Source: Blumeriella jaapii | Taxonomy: Eukaryota > Ascomycota > Leotiomycetes > Helotiales > Drepanopezizaceae | Reading direction: 5' to 3' | DNA: 64,000 nt | NCBI GenBank assembly: GCA_009599575.1 | Contig: VWND01000021.1 | Coordinates: forward strand, 186,001-250,000 | In this document: positions 27,010-39,690 of the stretch, in pieces | Layout of the letters: each line of letters opens with the position of its first letter | Numbering within the stretch: position 1 is the first letter of the stretch | Program-made: the position numbers and the translations under genes | Notes under the pieces: model-generated | The model's database searches: none | What the model saw: only the letters and a program-made list of their open reading frames with translations | Told to the model about the DNA's origin: nothing

Positions 27010-27274
27010 TATAAAAATAAATAGAAAAACCAGACTGATACGGCCATATATCGATGGATAAAATAATCTAGAGAATTCCTAAAAAACTGAAAAAAAGAAA
27101 AAAAAAATAAATAAAAGTATAAATTAAACTGCGTACCTATAATACTATTTAAAAGGATGCTTTGCTCTTATACCTGTTGAAAATAGTCAATAGCAAAAGG
27201 TCTCGAAGGGGTCCATGCCTCGACCATAGCTAAAACTACCAACTTTCATTAATACAAGGTATCACCGTTTTACA
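27010..27274 (-). repeat. Family A 5' LTR of copy 2
   Basis: 265 bp, RIPed at the left end (TATAAAAATA), nearly intact at the right end (CACCGTTTTACA). Confidence 0.9.
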
Positions 27275-28126
27275 CTATCGAAATATATATTAATACAAAA
27301 AACGATTTCAGTTTTAAATTTGGCTAAAATATTTATATAATATATTTACAAAGATTTTAACTGCTTTAAAAAAATTATTATAATTAAAAAATCAGTTTTT
27401 ATTAATAAATTTTGGTTTTTAGTAATATTTTATTTATAAATACGACGTCGATTAAACACCGCTTTTTATTTTCAGACCGATAGCCAAACGAAACGTTAAA
27501 ATTAAATTTTAAAATTTTATTTTCGCACGTATTGCGATTATCGACAAAACGATTAAGCTACGAAGCTTGCTTTAGCCGAGTTTACGTATAACAATTCGAT
27601 ATACGCTTTTACGGGTTTTATTTTCTTTCGCATATTATACGGCTTTTATTTAAAACTTGGCAGCAACGTCGAAAGCGACGTCGTAAAAAAAAAAGTATCG
27701 TCAGCGGAAAAACGAATTAAAATATTACAAAAAAAAAGAAAAATATTTAATAAAAAGCTAAAAAAAGCTAACGCGAATTATAAAAAGTTTAACGACGTTA
27801 AATATAAAAAAACTAAATTTTAAATAGGCGACAAAATATTATTATCGATTAAAAACCTTCGATAGCTGCGACTTTTTCGAAAGCTTTTAAATAAATATTT
27901 AAAACTTTTTAAAATCAAACGAATTATATACGAACACGGCCAAGCTTATTAATTCGAGCTTTTTTTTTAATATCGTATTTACGATACTTTCCACGTTTTT
28001 TTATTAAAACTTTAGTAGGATCGGAACGACACCGACCCGAAAAATAATATAATAAAATTTTAAAAACTCGAAAAATACAAAATTAAATTAATACAAGCTT
28101 ATAAAAATACAAAAAAAGGCCGATAT
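27275..28126 (+). pseudogene. Family B integrase, middle fragment and start of chromodomain
   Basis: Continues the integrase core from 15980: a TAFHPQTDGQ-type motif appears as FQTDSQTKR near 27470, then LAEFTYNNSI near 27575. The GDKILLSIKNLR block (27830-27860) precedes the C-terminal domain, where DRNDTDPK and IQAYKNTKKGRYY start a chromodomain near 28020-28126. Family A copy 3 cuts the chromodomain in the codons for GRYY. RIP stops replace several Gln and Trp codons. Confidence 0.8.
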
Positions 28127-28392
28127 TATAAAACGGTGATACCTTGTATTAATGGGAGTTGGTAGTTTAGCTATAGTCGAGGCATGGACCCCTCCGAAAC
28201 CCCCTGCCATTGACTACTTTCAACAGGTATAAAAGCAAAGCATTCCTTTAAATAATACCATAGGCACGCAGTCCAATTTATATTTTCATTTATTTTTTTT
28301 TTCTTTTTTTTAATTTTTTCTAGAAATTCCCTAGATTATTTTACTTACCGACATATGGCCGTATTAATCTGGTTTTTCTATTTACTTTTATA
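28127..28392 (+). repeat. Family A 5' LTR of copy 3
   Basis: 266 bp, from RIPed TATAAAACGG to TACTTTTATA. It contains a TATA-like CAGGTATAAAAG near 28225, as a promoter in the LTR would require. Confidence 0.92.
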
Positions 28393-31300
28393 TTTGATAA
28401 TTTACGCAGAAATTTAAACTTCGGTATTTCGTTTTTATATATTCGCCGATGCATTTTTTAAATTCGCAATTAAAATCGATTTCGATATTTCGCTATTACG
28501 GCTTAAAAAACCTTTTATATAATATTATTCGCAATTATATTATATAAAAAATTTCTAATAGCTTTTTTTATTTTGCGCACAATTATTAAATTACAAAAAT
28601 GCAATATATCTTAGAAACGTTTGAAATTACGGTCAGGCAATTTTAAACCGTGCGAAATTCAAAGCTCGAAAGCCGCTTTTTTATTTAAAAATAACAAATC
28701 GAATATTAATTCGTACGCTTCGACCGCTACGCTCGGCCTTTTTAAACTAAATCTTTTTTGGTTAAACGCCTGGCGAAAACTCAACCTTTTAATTTTACGT
28801 TTTATAATTGTGGCAATTACAATTTGCGGCTTTTTATTAGAAATAATAAAAAAATAGCTATACGTATATTAGCCTGAGCCACGGAATATCGAAACCGTGG
28901 ATTATACAATAATATTATATCAATTTAATCAACTTATTAAAAAACAAGTTTTTTAATATATTACCCAAATATCTGAACGCAATTTTATTTTATTTAATTT
29001 TTTTAAAAAACACAAAGATTTTTTTAATAGCTCCTTTATTAAAAACGATTTCTTTTACGTTAAAAACTTTTAATTTGCAATTCCAAAAAACACTTATTTA
29101 TTTAATTCAAATCCTACTAATATTTTTATTAATATTATAAACAACGACGCTTTTCGTTTTCTTATGCGAGGCCGCATGCTCCTTTCTGGCTTTTCTGGTG
29201 CATCTTTATTTAATAGCGCTAATATTACCGATTTTATCGAAAAATATAAAAAAACCTATGAAAATTTCGGAGTTTTTAAAATTAAAATATTCGATAAACT
29301 CTTTCGCTATTATAATTCAATTATCAAAAATATTATTAAATCGATAAATAAATAAAAGACTATTAAAGCTCGAAACTGGCGTAAGCTAGTTAAAGCTTTG
29401 AAATCGGAATTCCGAAACTACGACCGTTAGCAAATTCGCGATATTATCGCTTTTTTTAAACAGTTTGTTATAACGATCCGCTAAGCCAAAAAACTTAAAA
29501 CCTATTATCGTATTTATACGAGGGTTTTTAACGTTTTCGTTAATAAAAAAGTCTTAAGCGAGGTTAAATAAAAAAAATTGTTTTTACTTAGCCTTCTAAC
29601 TAGCATTCGCAACAAAACTATTAAGCATTTTAAGATTAATAAACAAAACTTTAAAACTTTCGACTAATATTTAAATTTGTAAAATTCGTTTTTAAACAAA
29701 ACTAAAGCGAACGTACTATTAAAGCCATAAACTAAAAAAAATCTTTTTTTTTAATTTATAAAAAAAACATGAAAGCTTTAGTATAAAAACATGCTTAACT
29801 ATTAAAAGTTACCGAAATCGCCAAAAAACAACCAGTTATTATATTATTCAACCGTTTTGCAAAATTTATTAACTTGGAAAAACTTAATAAAAATATCGAA
29901 ATTTTCGTATTAAAATTTATCGATATTAAGATTCAAAAATTTTAAAACAAAATCGAAGGTTTTATGCAACAGCAGAAAAAATTCTTTTACGTTAATTCGG
30001 ATAAAAAAAACGATTAAAATAGCTTTTAAAATAACTACTTTTTTTAAAATGCGCGAAACGATTAGCTTCGCTAAGCTATCATAAAAGTAATAGCTGCTTA
30101 ATAGCAATTTTCTCGTGTTAGCGATCAGAATCAGCGAAATACTAATTACAATAACGATTATTAAAAAAAAAAAAAAAATTAACGCGGAAACCAAAATCGC
30201 GGCTATTAAAATGATAAAAGTAATTATTAAAACAGACCCCGTGGCTTTAAATATAAATTCTGTAATAACAAAGAAATTTACTGCGAAAAATCTTATATTT
30301 ATTTTAAATGCAAAGCATTTAATTTTTGTATAAATAATAAAATCTGTTATATTAACAAATACGAAGCGATTTGCTTCGGACCGACGGAAGCAGGAATGGG
30401 CCCTTTTAATAAAACTGAAAATCAGAGCTGGTTGAATACTATTCGCTTAAAAATAAAAGGTACGGAATGGAACGATTGCTTGAAAAACAGAAAGAATGCG
30501 AAGGCGATTTTTACTAATAAAAAAGAAAATATTTCAAAAAGCGTACTAATCAAAAAAAAAACTTTTATCCTAAATGTAAATAAAATCCAAATATATAAAT
30601 AAAAAATAAATATATATATTATTAATATAATTATCGCATTTACAAATATTATAGCTGCATAATTAAATTAGCGAATTATAAAAAAGCAAAATGCTTCTGT
30701 TTTATTCGCCAAACTAACTAATATAAAAAAAAACGTTAGAATCGAAAAAAAAAAAGATTTTGAAATTCGAGAAAAAACCGATGAAACTATTAGAAGAACG
30801 CTTACAATAGAAAAAATTAACGATTATATAAAAAATATCGACACCGACATTCCGGTCCAAATTATTTAAAAAGTACCAGCTTTTAAACGCTTATTACTAA
30901 TACGAAGCGAAAAATGGATCGATAAATATATTAGCTCCGAAGCCGTCGACGAAATTATTAAAAAAATTATAAAACAAAAAATAAAATTAAAATTCAGCGA
31001 TTTATTTAATACAAAAGAGAAATTCGACAAAATTATTAACAAACAAATCTTTGCATTAAAAAAAAACGAAAAAATTAAAATCATTCGAAAAGAAAACGAT
31101 TTTAAATTAGAGAAAAACCAGGAAAAAATTTATAACACCGCAGTTAATTTAGCCGACGAAAAGAAATCTTCGGAAAAAGTTAGCCTTTTGGCTTTCGTTA
31201 TAAAAATTTAAAAGTCAAAACGACGAAACTATTTTTATACGGCTATAAAAGCGCTAAAAATAAAAATAATACTTAAAAAAAGTACGACCGCCTTCGTTTT

Positions 31301-31740
31301 ATTCGATAATAAAGCCGAAGTTAATTATATAAATTAAAAAACGGCCGAAACTAATAGTATTTCGATTATTACCGATAAACGAATAATTTATACGACCGTT
31401 AATAAAAATATTATTAAGTTTAACGGAATTATACGAAATATAAAAGTCGACGTTAAAAGTATTATTATTTATAAAAACTTTTTAATAATAAAAAAATATT
31501 TTTATTTTATTATTTTTAAAATGCTTTGAATTTTGGAAAGTTTCGTTAATTTTAAATATATCGAAAACGGCCAGATAAAAGCTTTTTTCTGAAACTGGAA
31601 CCGATTTTTCCAAGGCCAAATTATCGTCGCCGGCGACAAAATTTTTCTAATCGACGTTTTATCGGAAAACGAATAGCCGGCTTTAGTTTCAAAACAAATG
31701 CTGAATTATAACAAAATCTGGAAAATATTCGGCAAAAAGC

Positions 31741-31773
31741 ATTTACGTCGCTAATCGAAATAGTATCGCGAAT
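31741..31773 (+). repeat. 33-bp palindromic repeat, protease-RT linker (copy 3)
   Basis: Begins ATTTACGTCGCTA (RIPed arm) and ends GTATCGCGAAT. Confidence 0.7.
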
Positions 31774-33053
31774 AAAATTAGTTAATATTAATATCTTTGG
31801 TTATTAATTCGGGAATAAAAGTTTCGAAGATTTCGTTTTTGTATTAAATAAACCCGATTCATATATTTTATTTTTTTGTATTAATATCAGCACTTTTTAC
31901 AAGCGCAAAGCTGATAAAATACGATTCGTAAATCTTAGCGAATCCGATGAAAATATTTCCGAAAAAATAAACGATTAATTCGAAAAAAAGAAAACAACAA
32001 AACTATTTTAATTAATTATTAACGAATTCGAAAAATTTATTACCGGCCGATTTTCCAGCTTATTATCTGGCAGCCGATTTACAAAAAAACGATTTAATAA
32101 TTTAATAATCGGAATTTAATTTTTGCTAAAAAAAAAAAAGTTTTATACGAAGTTTTACGTAATCGGAAAAAAGCTATAGCTTTCGATTTTATCGAAATAA
32201 ACCAATTCAGCTTTAACGTTACGTTTTATATCGATATTAAAACCGTGTTTTATAAAGCCTGGTAAAAAAAGACTTTTTCAGTTTCTAAAGCTTTTCAGAA
32301 TAAAATAGTCGAAATATTAAAAAAACGAATTAAGCAAAAGATTTTCGAATTCTGCCACGGCTTATATAAAAACAAATAGTTTATCGTTGCGAAAAAAAAA
32401 AAAGCATTTACAAACTTATTACCGCAATCGTCGAAATAAACAAAATAACGATACGAAACGCTAATATATTATTTAACGTCGATTAATTTTCAAACGAATT
32501 CGCAAAACTGACGATCGTCTTTTTTTTCGATTTATTTTCCGACTACGATTATTTAATATTTAATTTACGATTTCGAAACATAACAGCAATTTAAATTTCA
32601 ATCGGTTTGCTGCGTATAATCAGAATACTTATAAAAGCTATTAATTTAGTCGTTTAATTCGTAAAAATCGTATATAAGGTTTTTATAATTTACATTTCTG
32701 ATATTGCTTTTTTTACGTTAACGACGTTGAAATAAAAGATTTTAAATTATATTATAATAATAAAAAGATTTTTTGTAAAGTTCGACGTTATATAATAAAA
32801 TATATTTAAAATATCGATAAAATTATAATTTGCTTCGAAAAAGCCAAAGCTATTATTAATTCTCGATTAAAATTCTGTATATCCGAAATAAATATCGTCG
32901 GTTATATAACTAACAGCGCTGACCGCCATTTTTAACGAAAGAAAATTAAAAAGATTTGCGAATAAAAAAAGTATAAAAATATTACCGAAGCCAAAGCTTT
33001 TATTGGCATTATAATTTATTATCGCAATTAAATTAAAAACTTTTTTCAAAAAG

Positions 33054-33320
33054 TGTAAAAGTAGGTAGGAAAACCAGACTGATACGGCCACATGTCGGTG
33101 GGTAAGATAGTCTAGGGAATCCCTAGAAGAAACTGAAGAAAGGAAAAGAAGAATGAGTGAAAGTATGAATTGGACTGCGTGCCTATGGTACTATCTAAGG
33201 GGGTGCCTTGCTCTTATACCTGTTGAAGGTAGTCAGTGGCAGGGGGTCTCGGAGGGGTCCATGCCTCGACCATAGCTAAAACTACCAACTCCCATCAATA
33301 CAAGGTATCACCGTTTTACA
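33054..33320 (-). repeat. Family A solo LTR, almost free of RIP
   Basis: 267 bp from TGTAAAAGTAGG to CACCGTTTTACA, the cleanest family A LTR here and likely close to the active sequence. AAAG flanks both sides (33050-33053 and 33321-33324). The empty site is seen in copies 1 and 2 (near 3610 and 22350), where the sequence runs on with a single AAAG-type site. Orientation is opposite to copy 3. Confidence 0.92.
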
Positions 33321-33954
33321 AAAGCTGTATTTATTTACGCTACGATAAAAAAAAAAATCGATTTCGTTTAAGAAAAAAAACAAAGCAAAATTATAAAAAT
33401 CTTTAAAAACGACTTTTTATCGGCCTTATTATTTATGCGAATCGATTACAGCCTAAACGCAAAAAAAATTATTTTAACTGTCGACGTTAATATTTTCGGT
33501 TAAAAAGCGGTATTATAATAAATCGATAAAAACAAAAACGGCATTTTTCACGATTCGAAAGCGGCTTATAATTTTCCGCGAAAATACGCTACGATATTAT
33601 CAAACGAAAATATCGAAGCGTTTTTAAAATAATAAAAAAAATAAAAAGCGAATTGTACGGCGTATATTTTATTTTGAAAACAAACGCAAAAGTTTTTGTC
33701 GATTAATTAAATAAAAAAGCCAATAATTTATTAAAAGCGCTTGTTATTAATTAAATAATTTAAATGCGATTTATAAATTTCGAAGTTAAGCATATTAAAA
33801 AAACAATTAATATAACGGCAAACGGCTTTTCCAAACGAAAACGCTTTTATTCGTTTGATTTCGCTAAACAAAGCGAATAAAATATCGACGAATAAATCGC
33901 TGACGAAATCGGCTGCTTCGCTATTTGCGCTTTGAATTTTATAAAGCCGAAATT

Positions 33955-33987
33955 ATTCGCGTTGTTATTTCGGCTAATACCGCGAAT
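33955..33987 (+). repeat. 33-bp palindromic repeat, RNase H-integrase linker unit 1 (copy 3)
   Basis: Begins ATTCGCGTTGTTA and ends ATACCGCGAAT. Read in the pol frame it gives FALLFRLIPRI. Confidence 0.78.
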
Positions 33988-34017
33988 AAAAAATATTAAT
34001 TTTCGGGCCGAAAAAGC

Positions 34018-34050
34018 ATTCGCGTTATTATTTCGGTTAGTACCGCGAAT
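34018..34050 (+). repeat. 33-bp palindromic repeat, RNase H-integrase linker unit 2 (copy 3)
   Basis: Begins ATTCGCGTTATTA and ends GTACCGCGAAT. Read in the pol frame it gives FALLFRLVPRI. Confidence 0.78.
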
Positions 34051-35959
34051 AAATTTAACCGAAAACGATTGGAATAAGCCGATTAACGACGAAAATAAAC
34101 TTTTAATCGATAATTACGAAACCGAAGATTTTTATTTAATCGTATATTATTTAATTATTTTATTTAAATTATTTAATATATTAAATTATTAGTTTAAATT
34201 ATTTAAAAACCAAGCTTTCGATTATATTTTAGCCGACAGAAAATTATATAAAATAAAAAATAATATATATTAAAAACGTTTAGTAGTAAATAATAAAACC
34301 GATAAATTTTAAATTATAAAAAAAACTTACGAAAAAATGTTTTATAAAAAAGTTAAAGCTATTTATTATCGAATTAAAAACGATTTTTAATAAAAAAAAT
34401 ATTTCGAAAACTGCAAAGTCTTCGTTAAAAGCTGTATTTTTTGTAAAAACGAAAGCCTGGCCGAAAAAAAAATTTATTATATCCGATGTAGTTTTTTAAA
34501 ATTTAAAAAAAAATTAATTTTAACGTTATACGCGTATCGACTACCGACCGCGAATATATATACTTCGTATTCGCTATCGACGATTTGTTTAAATAATTTA
34601 AAAAGCGATTTTTCCGAAATATTATTTTCGAAATTATAACGATCTTTTTTTAAAAAAACGTCGTATATCGATACGGTTTATTTAGCAAATTAAACGTCGA
34701 TAATAAATCCGAAAACAAAAGCGTTATCGAAACTTTTATAAAAAAATACGATATTCAGCGTATTTAAATTTTAATTTACAATTCGAAAAGCAACGAATCC
34801 GTTGAACGAAGCTATAAAAATATTTTCGACGGTTTTTTAAAAGCTATTCGAAAAAGTTATAAACGTTAATCGCGGAAATTTTCGAAAATGCTTTTTGCTA
34901 TACGCATATATATATACGCTTTTATTAGAATAATTTTATTTTTTATTTAATACGGCAAAAACGCTCGATTGCTTTTAAAAACAAAATGGCTTATTTAAAA
35001 GTTTTATAACGTAATTAAAATAAAAACAAAAGCAGATTTATTAGCAATAAGATTTAAATAATTAAATTACCGCGATATAAATATAAAAAAAATAATTTAA
35101 AAAAAAAAAATTATAAAAAAGCAGTTAAAAAAATCTAGAATAAGACTAAGGTTTTAAAAAAACGTTAATTAAAAAAAAGATTTGGTTTTAGTTTATAACG
35201 TTTAGCGCGTTATTAATAAATCGGCCGATATTAAGCTTAATTATAAATGGCTCGGATTCTAGGAAGTATGCGAGGCCGAATTAAATAAAAGCTATTATAA
35301 GCTTACGAAATTCGATAAAACAAAATTAAAAAAACGTTCGCCGCCAACCGGTTGAAACGATTTTATAAAAGAAATCAGCAAATTTATTTTTTAAATTTTG
35401 ATTTAAACAGCGACTTCGATTTCAGCGAATCCGACGACGATTCCGATCAAAGCGATTATATTTTTAAAAAAAAAAAATCTTTTGAAAAAATCTGAAAACA
35501 GCCGAACGATAACTTCGCTGCTGAAAGCATAGTTTAAATCGTAATTCCATTTATAACCGAAAAAAAGAAAAGTATATATAAAATTGTTTATTAATTGTTT
35601 TATTATTTTTGTTATTTATTGTTTTTCTTTTTATTATATATTATTTTACTGTTTTTATTTTGCTTGCTTATATACAATTTAATTATTTTGTTTTATATAT
35701 ATTATTTATTTTTAAAACCTTATTTTATATTATTTAAAACATTTATTATACTTTTTTTTATTTAATTATACTTTTGTTTATCAGAACAAAAGCTTTTTAT
35801 ATATTTGAACCGTATATTTAATATATTTATATTATTCGCATATTTTACGAAAACTATTTTTTATACATTTTATTATTTGCTATTTTCTGTATTATTTACT
35901 TTTTTCGTTGTTTTAAACGGATATTTATTTAAACAGTTATAATTTATTAAAAAAACAGT

Positions 35960-38900
35960 ATGCGAATTTCCGTAACTTTTAAATACAAATACTTTACAAT
36001 TCCCGTACTTTTTTTCAATTACTTTTCAATAAATATAATATATTTTTTTAATTAATAAACTTATCGATATTATATCGTTTTTTAAGCAAAGCGTTGCTAA
36101 ATCTAACAAATTTATTTTTAATTGATTTTAAAACGGAATTATTATACGTAATTTCTTCGAATTTAAATAAGCATATAATACCGCTATTTTAAATTAATAA
36201 ATAGCTTTCGTAAAAATATTTATAAAACAATTCGATATAATAATTAAAAACGTTAACGAATTTTTATTCGATTACGAAAGCTTTATTAAAGCTGAATTCG
36301 TTCGCAAAAGCTTTAATTACGATAAATTTCTGCTAAATTACGATAACGTTTTAAAAGCTTTCGCCGGAATAAAAAAAGTTCGAAATAATAAACAAAAAAT
36401 AATAAACCGAATATTACGCTTTTTATTAAATTAACGAAAAAAAAATATTTAAAAATACGTTTTTAATAAAATCATCGGTATTATTTTATTTCGGCATTTC
36501 GTTCGCTTTTTCGAAATTATTACTTTTACGAAAAAAAAAATCTGGATATTAAACGCTTATATTTTTAAAACGCAAGTTTTAAAAATTAATAATTTAAAAG
36601 CCCGCAGATTTACAAATTTTTTTACAATTGTTTGCAAACTAATCGACGACGTTATATAATCGCTAAAAAGAGTTTTAATCGGCTGCGAAATTTTAAATCT
36701 GATTTTTTTTTGAAGCAAAAGATTAAGCGTCGCTAAATGCGGCATTTTTATATCAAAAGAAAAAAACGACGTTATTTCGATATTTTAAATTTACGACAAC
36801 GAAAAAACGAAAAAGCTAATATTATTTTCGTTTAATTCGAAAAAATATACGCGGTAGCAATTAATATTTTTAAAATAATTAAAACAATTCGGCGATTTTT
36901 ATTTTTAATTATCGAAAACGAATTCGAAAACGAAATTAAAAGCGTGATAGCAAACAACCGCTTATTCGAATATAAAAAATTTATTATATTTATAAAAACG
37001 ATTCCGAAAAAAATAAAAATAAAAAACGTAAAAAAACGCGCCGATATTTTCGAAATTTTTTTTATTCGGAAAAAAAAACTATTCGCGTCGTTAGCAAAAA
37101 AAGCACCGCGAGTAAAAACAGCCGGAAATCGACGCCGAGCTACAGCTTTTAAGCTAATTAATAAAAAACGCGACGATTTTACGAAATTAAATTTAGAAAA
37201 CGCCGGCATTCCGAAAAAAAAAAATTCAAACGATTTTGAATTTAATTTTTCGAAATTAAATACGCAAATATTAAAAACGCCTGCTGCGTTTAAAAACGTT
37301 GTATTATTACCGCTAATATTTTAAATTTTAATAAAAGTATTTAAAATTTCGATTATTATACGACTCGACAGAAAAAGCTTAGAAAAAAATATCGAAATTA
37401 TCGCGGAAAAAATTATACAAAAAGCATAAAATCAGATTATTTTGCTTAAAACTTTCGCTTTCGACGACGAAACGATTTAAAAGTTTTATTTCGATATTTT
37501 CATATAAAAACTAAATAAATCCGTTAGTTTTTTTTTTTTTTATTTCGAACGAAAATTAAACCAAACCTTTTTCGGAAAATTGCAAATATAATACGCCGAA
37601 ACAAATAAAAAAAATTTTTAAAAACGGTAATCCGTTTTTATTCGAATTTTTTTTCGCTAAAAAACTTCGATTTTTTAATTTCGTTTTTACGAATAACGTT
37701 AACGCTAAAAAAAACGGCAAGTTTTGCTATTTTCATATACGTTATTACGCGGCGTACTGCGATTTAATTACAAAAAGAATTAACGTTATCGGTTTCGCTG
37801 ATCGATTCGCTGCTATCAGAAATTCGGATTACGACGTATTCGAAATTAATTTTAATAATTAATTTATATTCCGACGAAAAATTGCGAAAATTATTTAAGC
37901 GCGTATTAAAGCTTATTTAAGCTACGCAAATTTCAAAATAAACTTTAAGATTTTTAGCGCGATTATAAAATTCGACTAAAACGTAAAAAAATAAAAGCAA
38001 CGAATATTTCTAAAAGCCGATTTTTCTGGCTTTTCGACCGAAAGTGTGTTTTAAAGTTTCTTTGAATTAAATTGCGAATTCGTTAATTACGTAAAGTTTT
38101 ATAACGGAGAAAATAAACCACTGTTGCATTTTATAAAAAAAAAAATTATATATAAATATTATTTCCGATTGGTTAAAACCCAAAGGGCGCTTACAGCTTT
38201 TTTCGCTAATATGTTTTACAGTTTCATTTAATAAGCTTTTAAAATGCACCCCGGCTTTTACTTCGCTATTTTGATTATTCGAAACCTTGGAAACTGCTGT
38301 TTCGTAATATATTTTAACGTTTCGATTGTTTCAGATCTCGCTGGTCCCGACCGTATTACAATTATAAAGTTCGATATCGCCGATTTTTAAAAAAAGAAAA
38401 AGATCGAAAACCTTACCGACGCCATTTTCGATTATTACGTTTTATTTGCATTCGTATATAATTCGGAAATAATCGAAATTTATTTGCAATTACATCACGA
38501 CGCTAAGCTAATTAAAATTATTTAGAAAAGCTCAGCTTTCTCGTATTTTAGCGCGTTTAAAACAGTAGCTTTAATTATTTTATCGAATTACGAAATCGAA
38601 AGCTACGAAATAGAAAATAAAATAATTTTTTTTAGCTTTTCGACTAAGCAAAAGGTTTTCGTTAAATTCAAAACCTAAAAAACCGACGGCGCGATATTAA
38701 TTTATTCGAATAATTATACGGCGCAGAAATATAAAAATTATTTCGAAAACGACGCTTCGATAAATAATTTAATATTATTTATTTTGCGATAAAAGCAATT
38801 ATAGCATTTTCGGTAGTTTCGATTGCAAACGATTATTTCCGAATTATTTCGTAAAATAGTTTTTTTTATAAGCTTCGAAGCTTTTTCAAAAGCATTCGTC

Positions 38901-39310
38901 GGTAAACAACCGTAATCCGACTTATTAATTTTACGCGAAGCAAAAGCGTTAATCGGTTTTAATTACGACGAATTAATCGATTATTTCTACGATTTTAATA
39001 TAAGACTTTTTAGCGTTTTTTGCAAAGCGTAAAACCACGTTCAAAAGCTGAAATTTATTATTTACGCAGAAAAGTCGTGAAAAGCATTCGTCGCGGCGAT
39101 ATTTAATAATATTATCGACGAAAAAGCTATCAAAACGTTCGTAAATCTAAACGATACTTCGATTAACATTTTATTAAATTATTTTTTAAAAAAGCAAAAT
39201 AAATAAAATAATTCAAACGATAAGCGAAACGCTACTTTTTCGCAAAAGCTAATAGCAAAAAAGCCAAGAACGGATTAAAAAACCGAAAAAGTATAAAGCT
39301 AAAAAGTTCG
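35960..39310 (+). pseudogene. Family A ORF2: long unrecognised reading frame downstream of integrase
   Basis: After the pol stop and about 370 bp of AT-rich spacer, coding-like sequence resumes on the same strand for about 3.3 kb, in one frame from about 35960 to 37600 and then, after a shift, another to about 39310. The best-preserved parts are 36944-37324, a Lys/Arg-rich block with RRKK and ARVKTAGNRR-like peptides, and 38850-39200, with LILREAKALIGFNYDELIDYFYDF-type text. Most stops are TAA/TAG where CAA/CAG is expected, the mark of a former reading frame hit by RIP. I recognise no catalytic motif, zinc finger, signal peptide or clear membrane segment. The position is that of an env-like or accessory gene. 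Full-length product would be roughly 1,100 residues. The start codon is a guess (ATG at 35960). Confidence 0.6.
37081..37113 (+). repeat. 33-bp palindromic repeat in ORF2 (copy 3)
   Basis: Begins ATTCGCGTCGTTA and ends GCACCGCGAGT. Read in the ORF2 frame it gives FASLAKKAPRV. Confidence 0.78.
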
Positions 39311-39424
39311 GTTTTCGGTTAATTGGTTTTTAAATTATATAAAACAAATTAGATTGTACTTATTAAAATTATATTTTTTTTTGGTCGTAATTAAAAACGA
39401 TTACGTATATTATTTAAAACAGAA

Positions 39425-39690
39425 TGTAAAACGGTGATATTTTGTATTAATAAAAATTAATAGTTTTAGCTATAATCGAAATATAAATCTTTTCGAAACC
39501 CTTTGCCACTGACTACTTTCAACAGGTATAAAAGCAAAGCACCCTTTTAAATAGTACCATAAGTACGCAGTCCAATTCATATTTTTATTTATTTTTCTTT
39601 TTTTTTTTCAGTTTCTTCTAGGGATTCCCTAGATTATTTTATCCACCGATATATGGCCGTATCAGTCTGGTTTTCCTATCTACTTTTATA
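39425..39690 (+). repeat. Family A 3' LTR of copy 3
   Basis: 266 bp from TGTAAAACGG to TACTTTTATA. The left part is strongly RIPed; the right part (39600-39680) is nearly intact. Confidence 0.92.

Larger units (their letters stand above)
15981..27274 (-). mobile_element. Family A Ty3/Gypsy-type element, copy 2 (full length, 11,294 bp)
   Basis: Two LTRs in the same orientation flank an internal region with gag-pol and ORF2. The target duplication is CTGT on the left (15977-15980) and CTAT on the right (27275-27278), one RIP-type difference. Inserted in the family B integrase frame. Heavily RIPed throughout. Confidence 0.93.
28621..35593 (+). pseudogene. Family A gag-pol, copy 3, RIP-inactivated
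   Basis: Domains in order: an N-terminal stretch with a hydrophobic run (ILRFIIVAITICGFLL, near 28790-28840); a Gag core near 29160-29350 (NITDFIEKYKKTYENFG); an aspartic protease near 31290-31690 with FALFDNKAEVNY, the family's DSGA-type active-site region, here altered; RT near 32150-33050 (ISEINIVGYITN at its end); RNase H near 33330-33850 (GVYFILKTNAKVFVD); an integrase core near 34530-34860 (YRYGLFSKLNVD, then ERSYKNIFDG); and an acidic tail near 35400-35450 (SDFDFSESDDDSD). The solo LTR at 33054 splits RT from RNase H. The start codon is not certain. Confidence 0.78.
28127..39690 (+). mobile_element. Family A Ty3/Gypsy-type element, copy 3 (full length with a solo LTR inside)
   Basis: 11,564 bp including a 267-bp solo LTR and its 4-bp duplication, so 11.29 kb net, equal to copy 2. 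Flanked by the target duplication ATAT (28123-28126 and 39691-39694). Inserted in the chromodomain codons of family B. Internal order: LTR, gag, protease, RT, RNase H, integrase, acidic tail, about 370-bp spacer, ORF2, LTR. Heavily RIPed. Confidence 0.93.

Noticed and set aside
35960..39310. Calling family A ORF2 an envelope gene
   Set aside because: No signal peptide, membrane anchor or fusion-type segment is visible; position alone is not enough.
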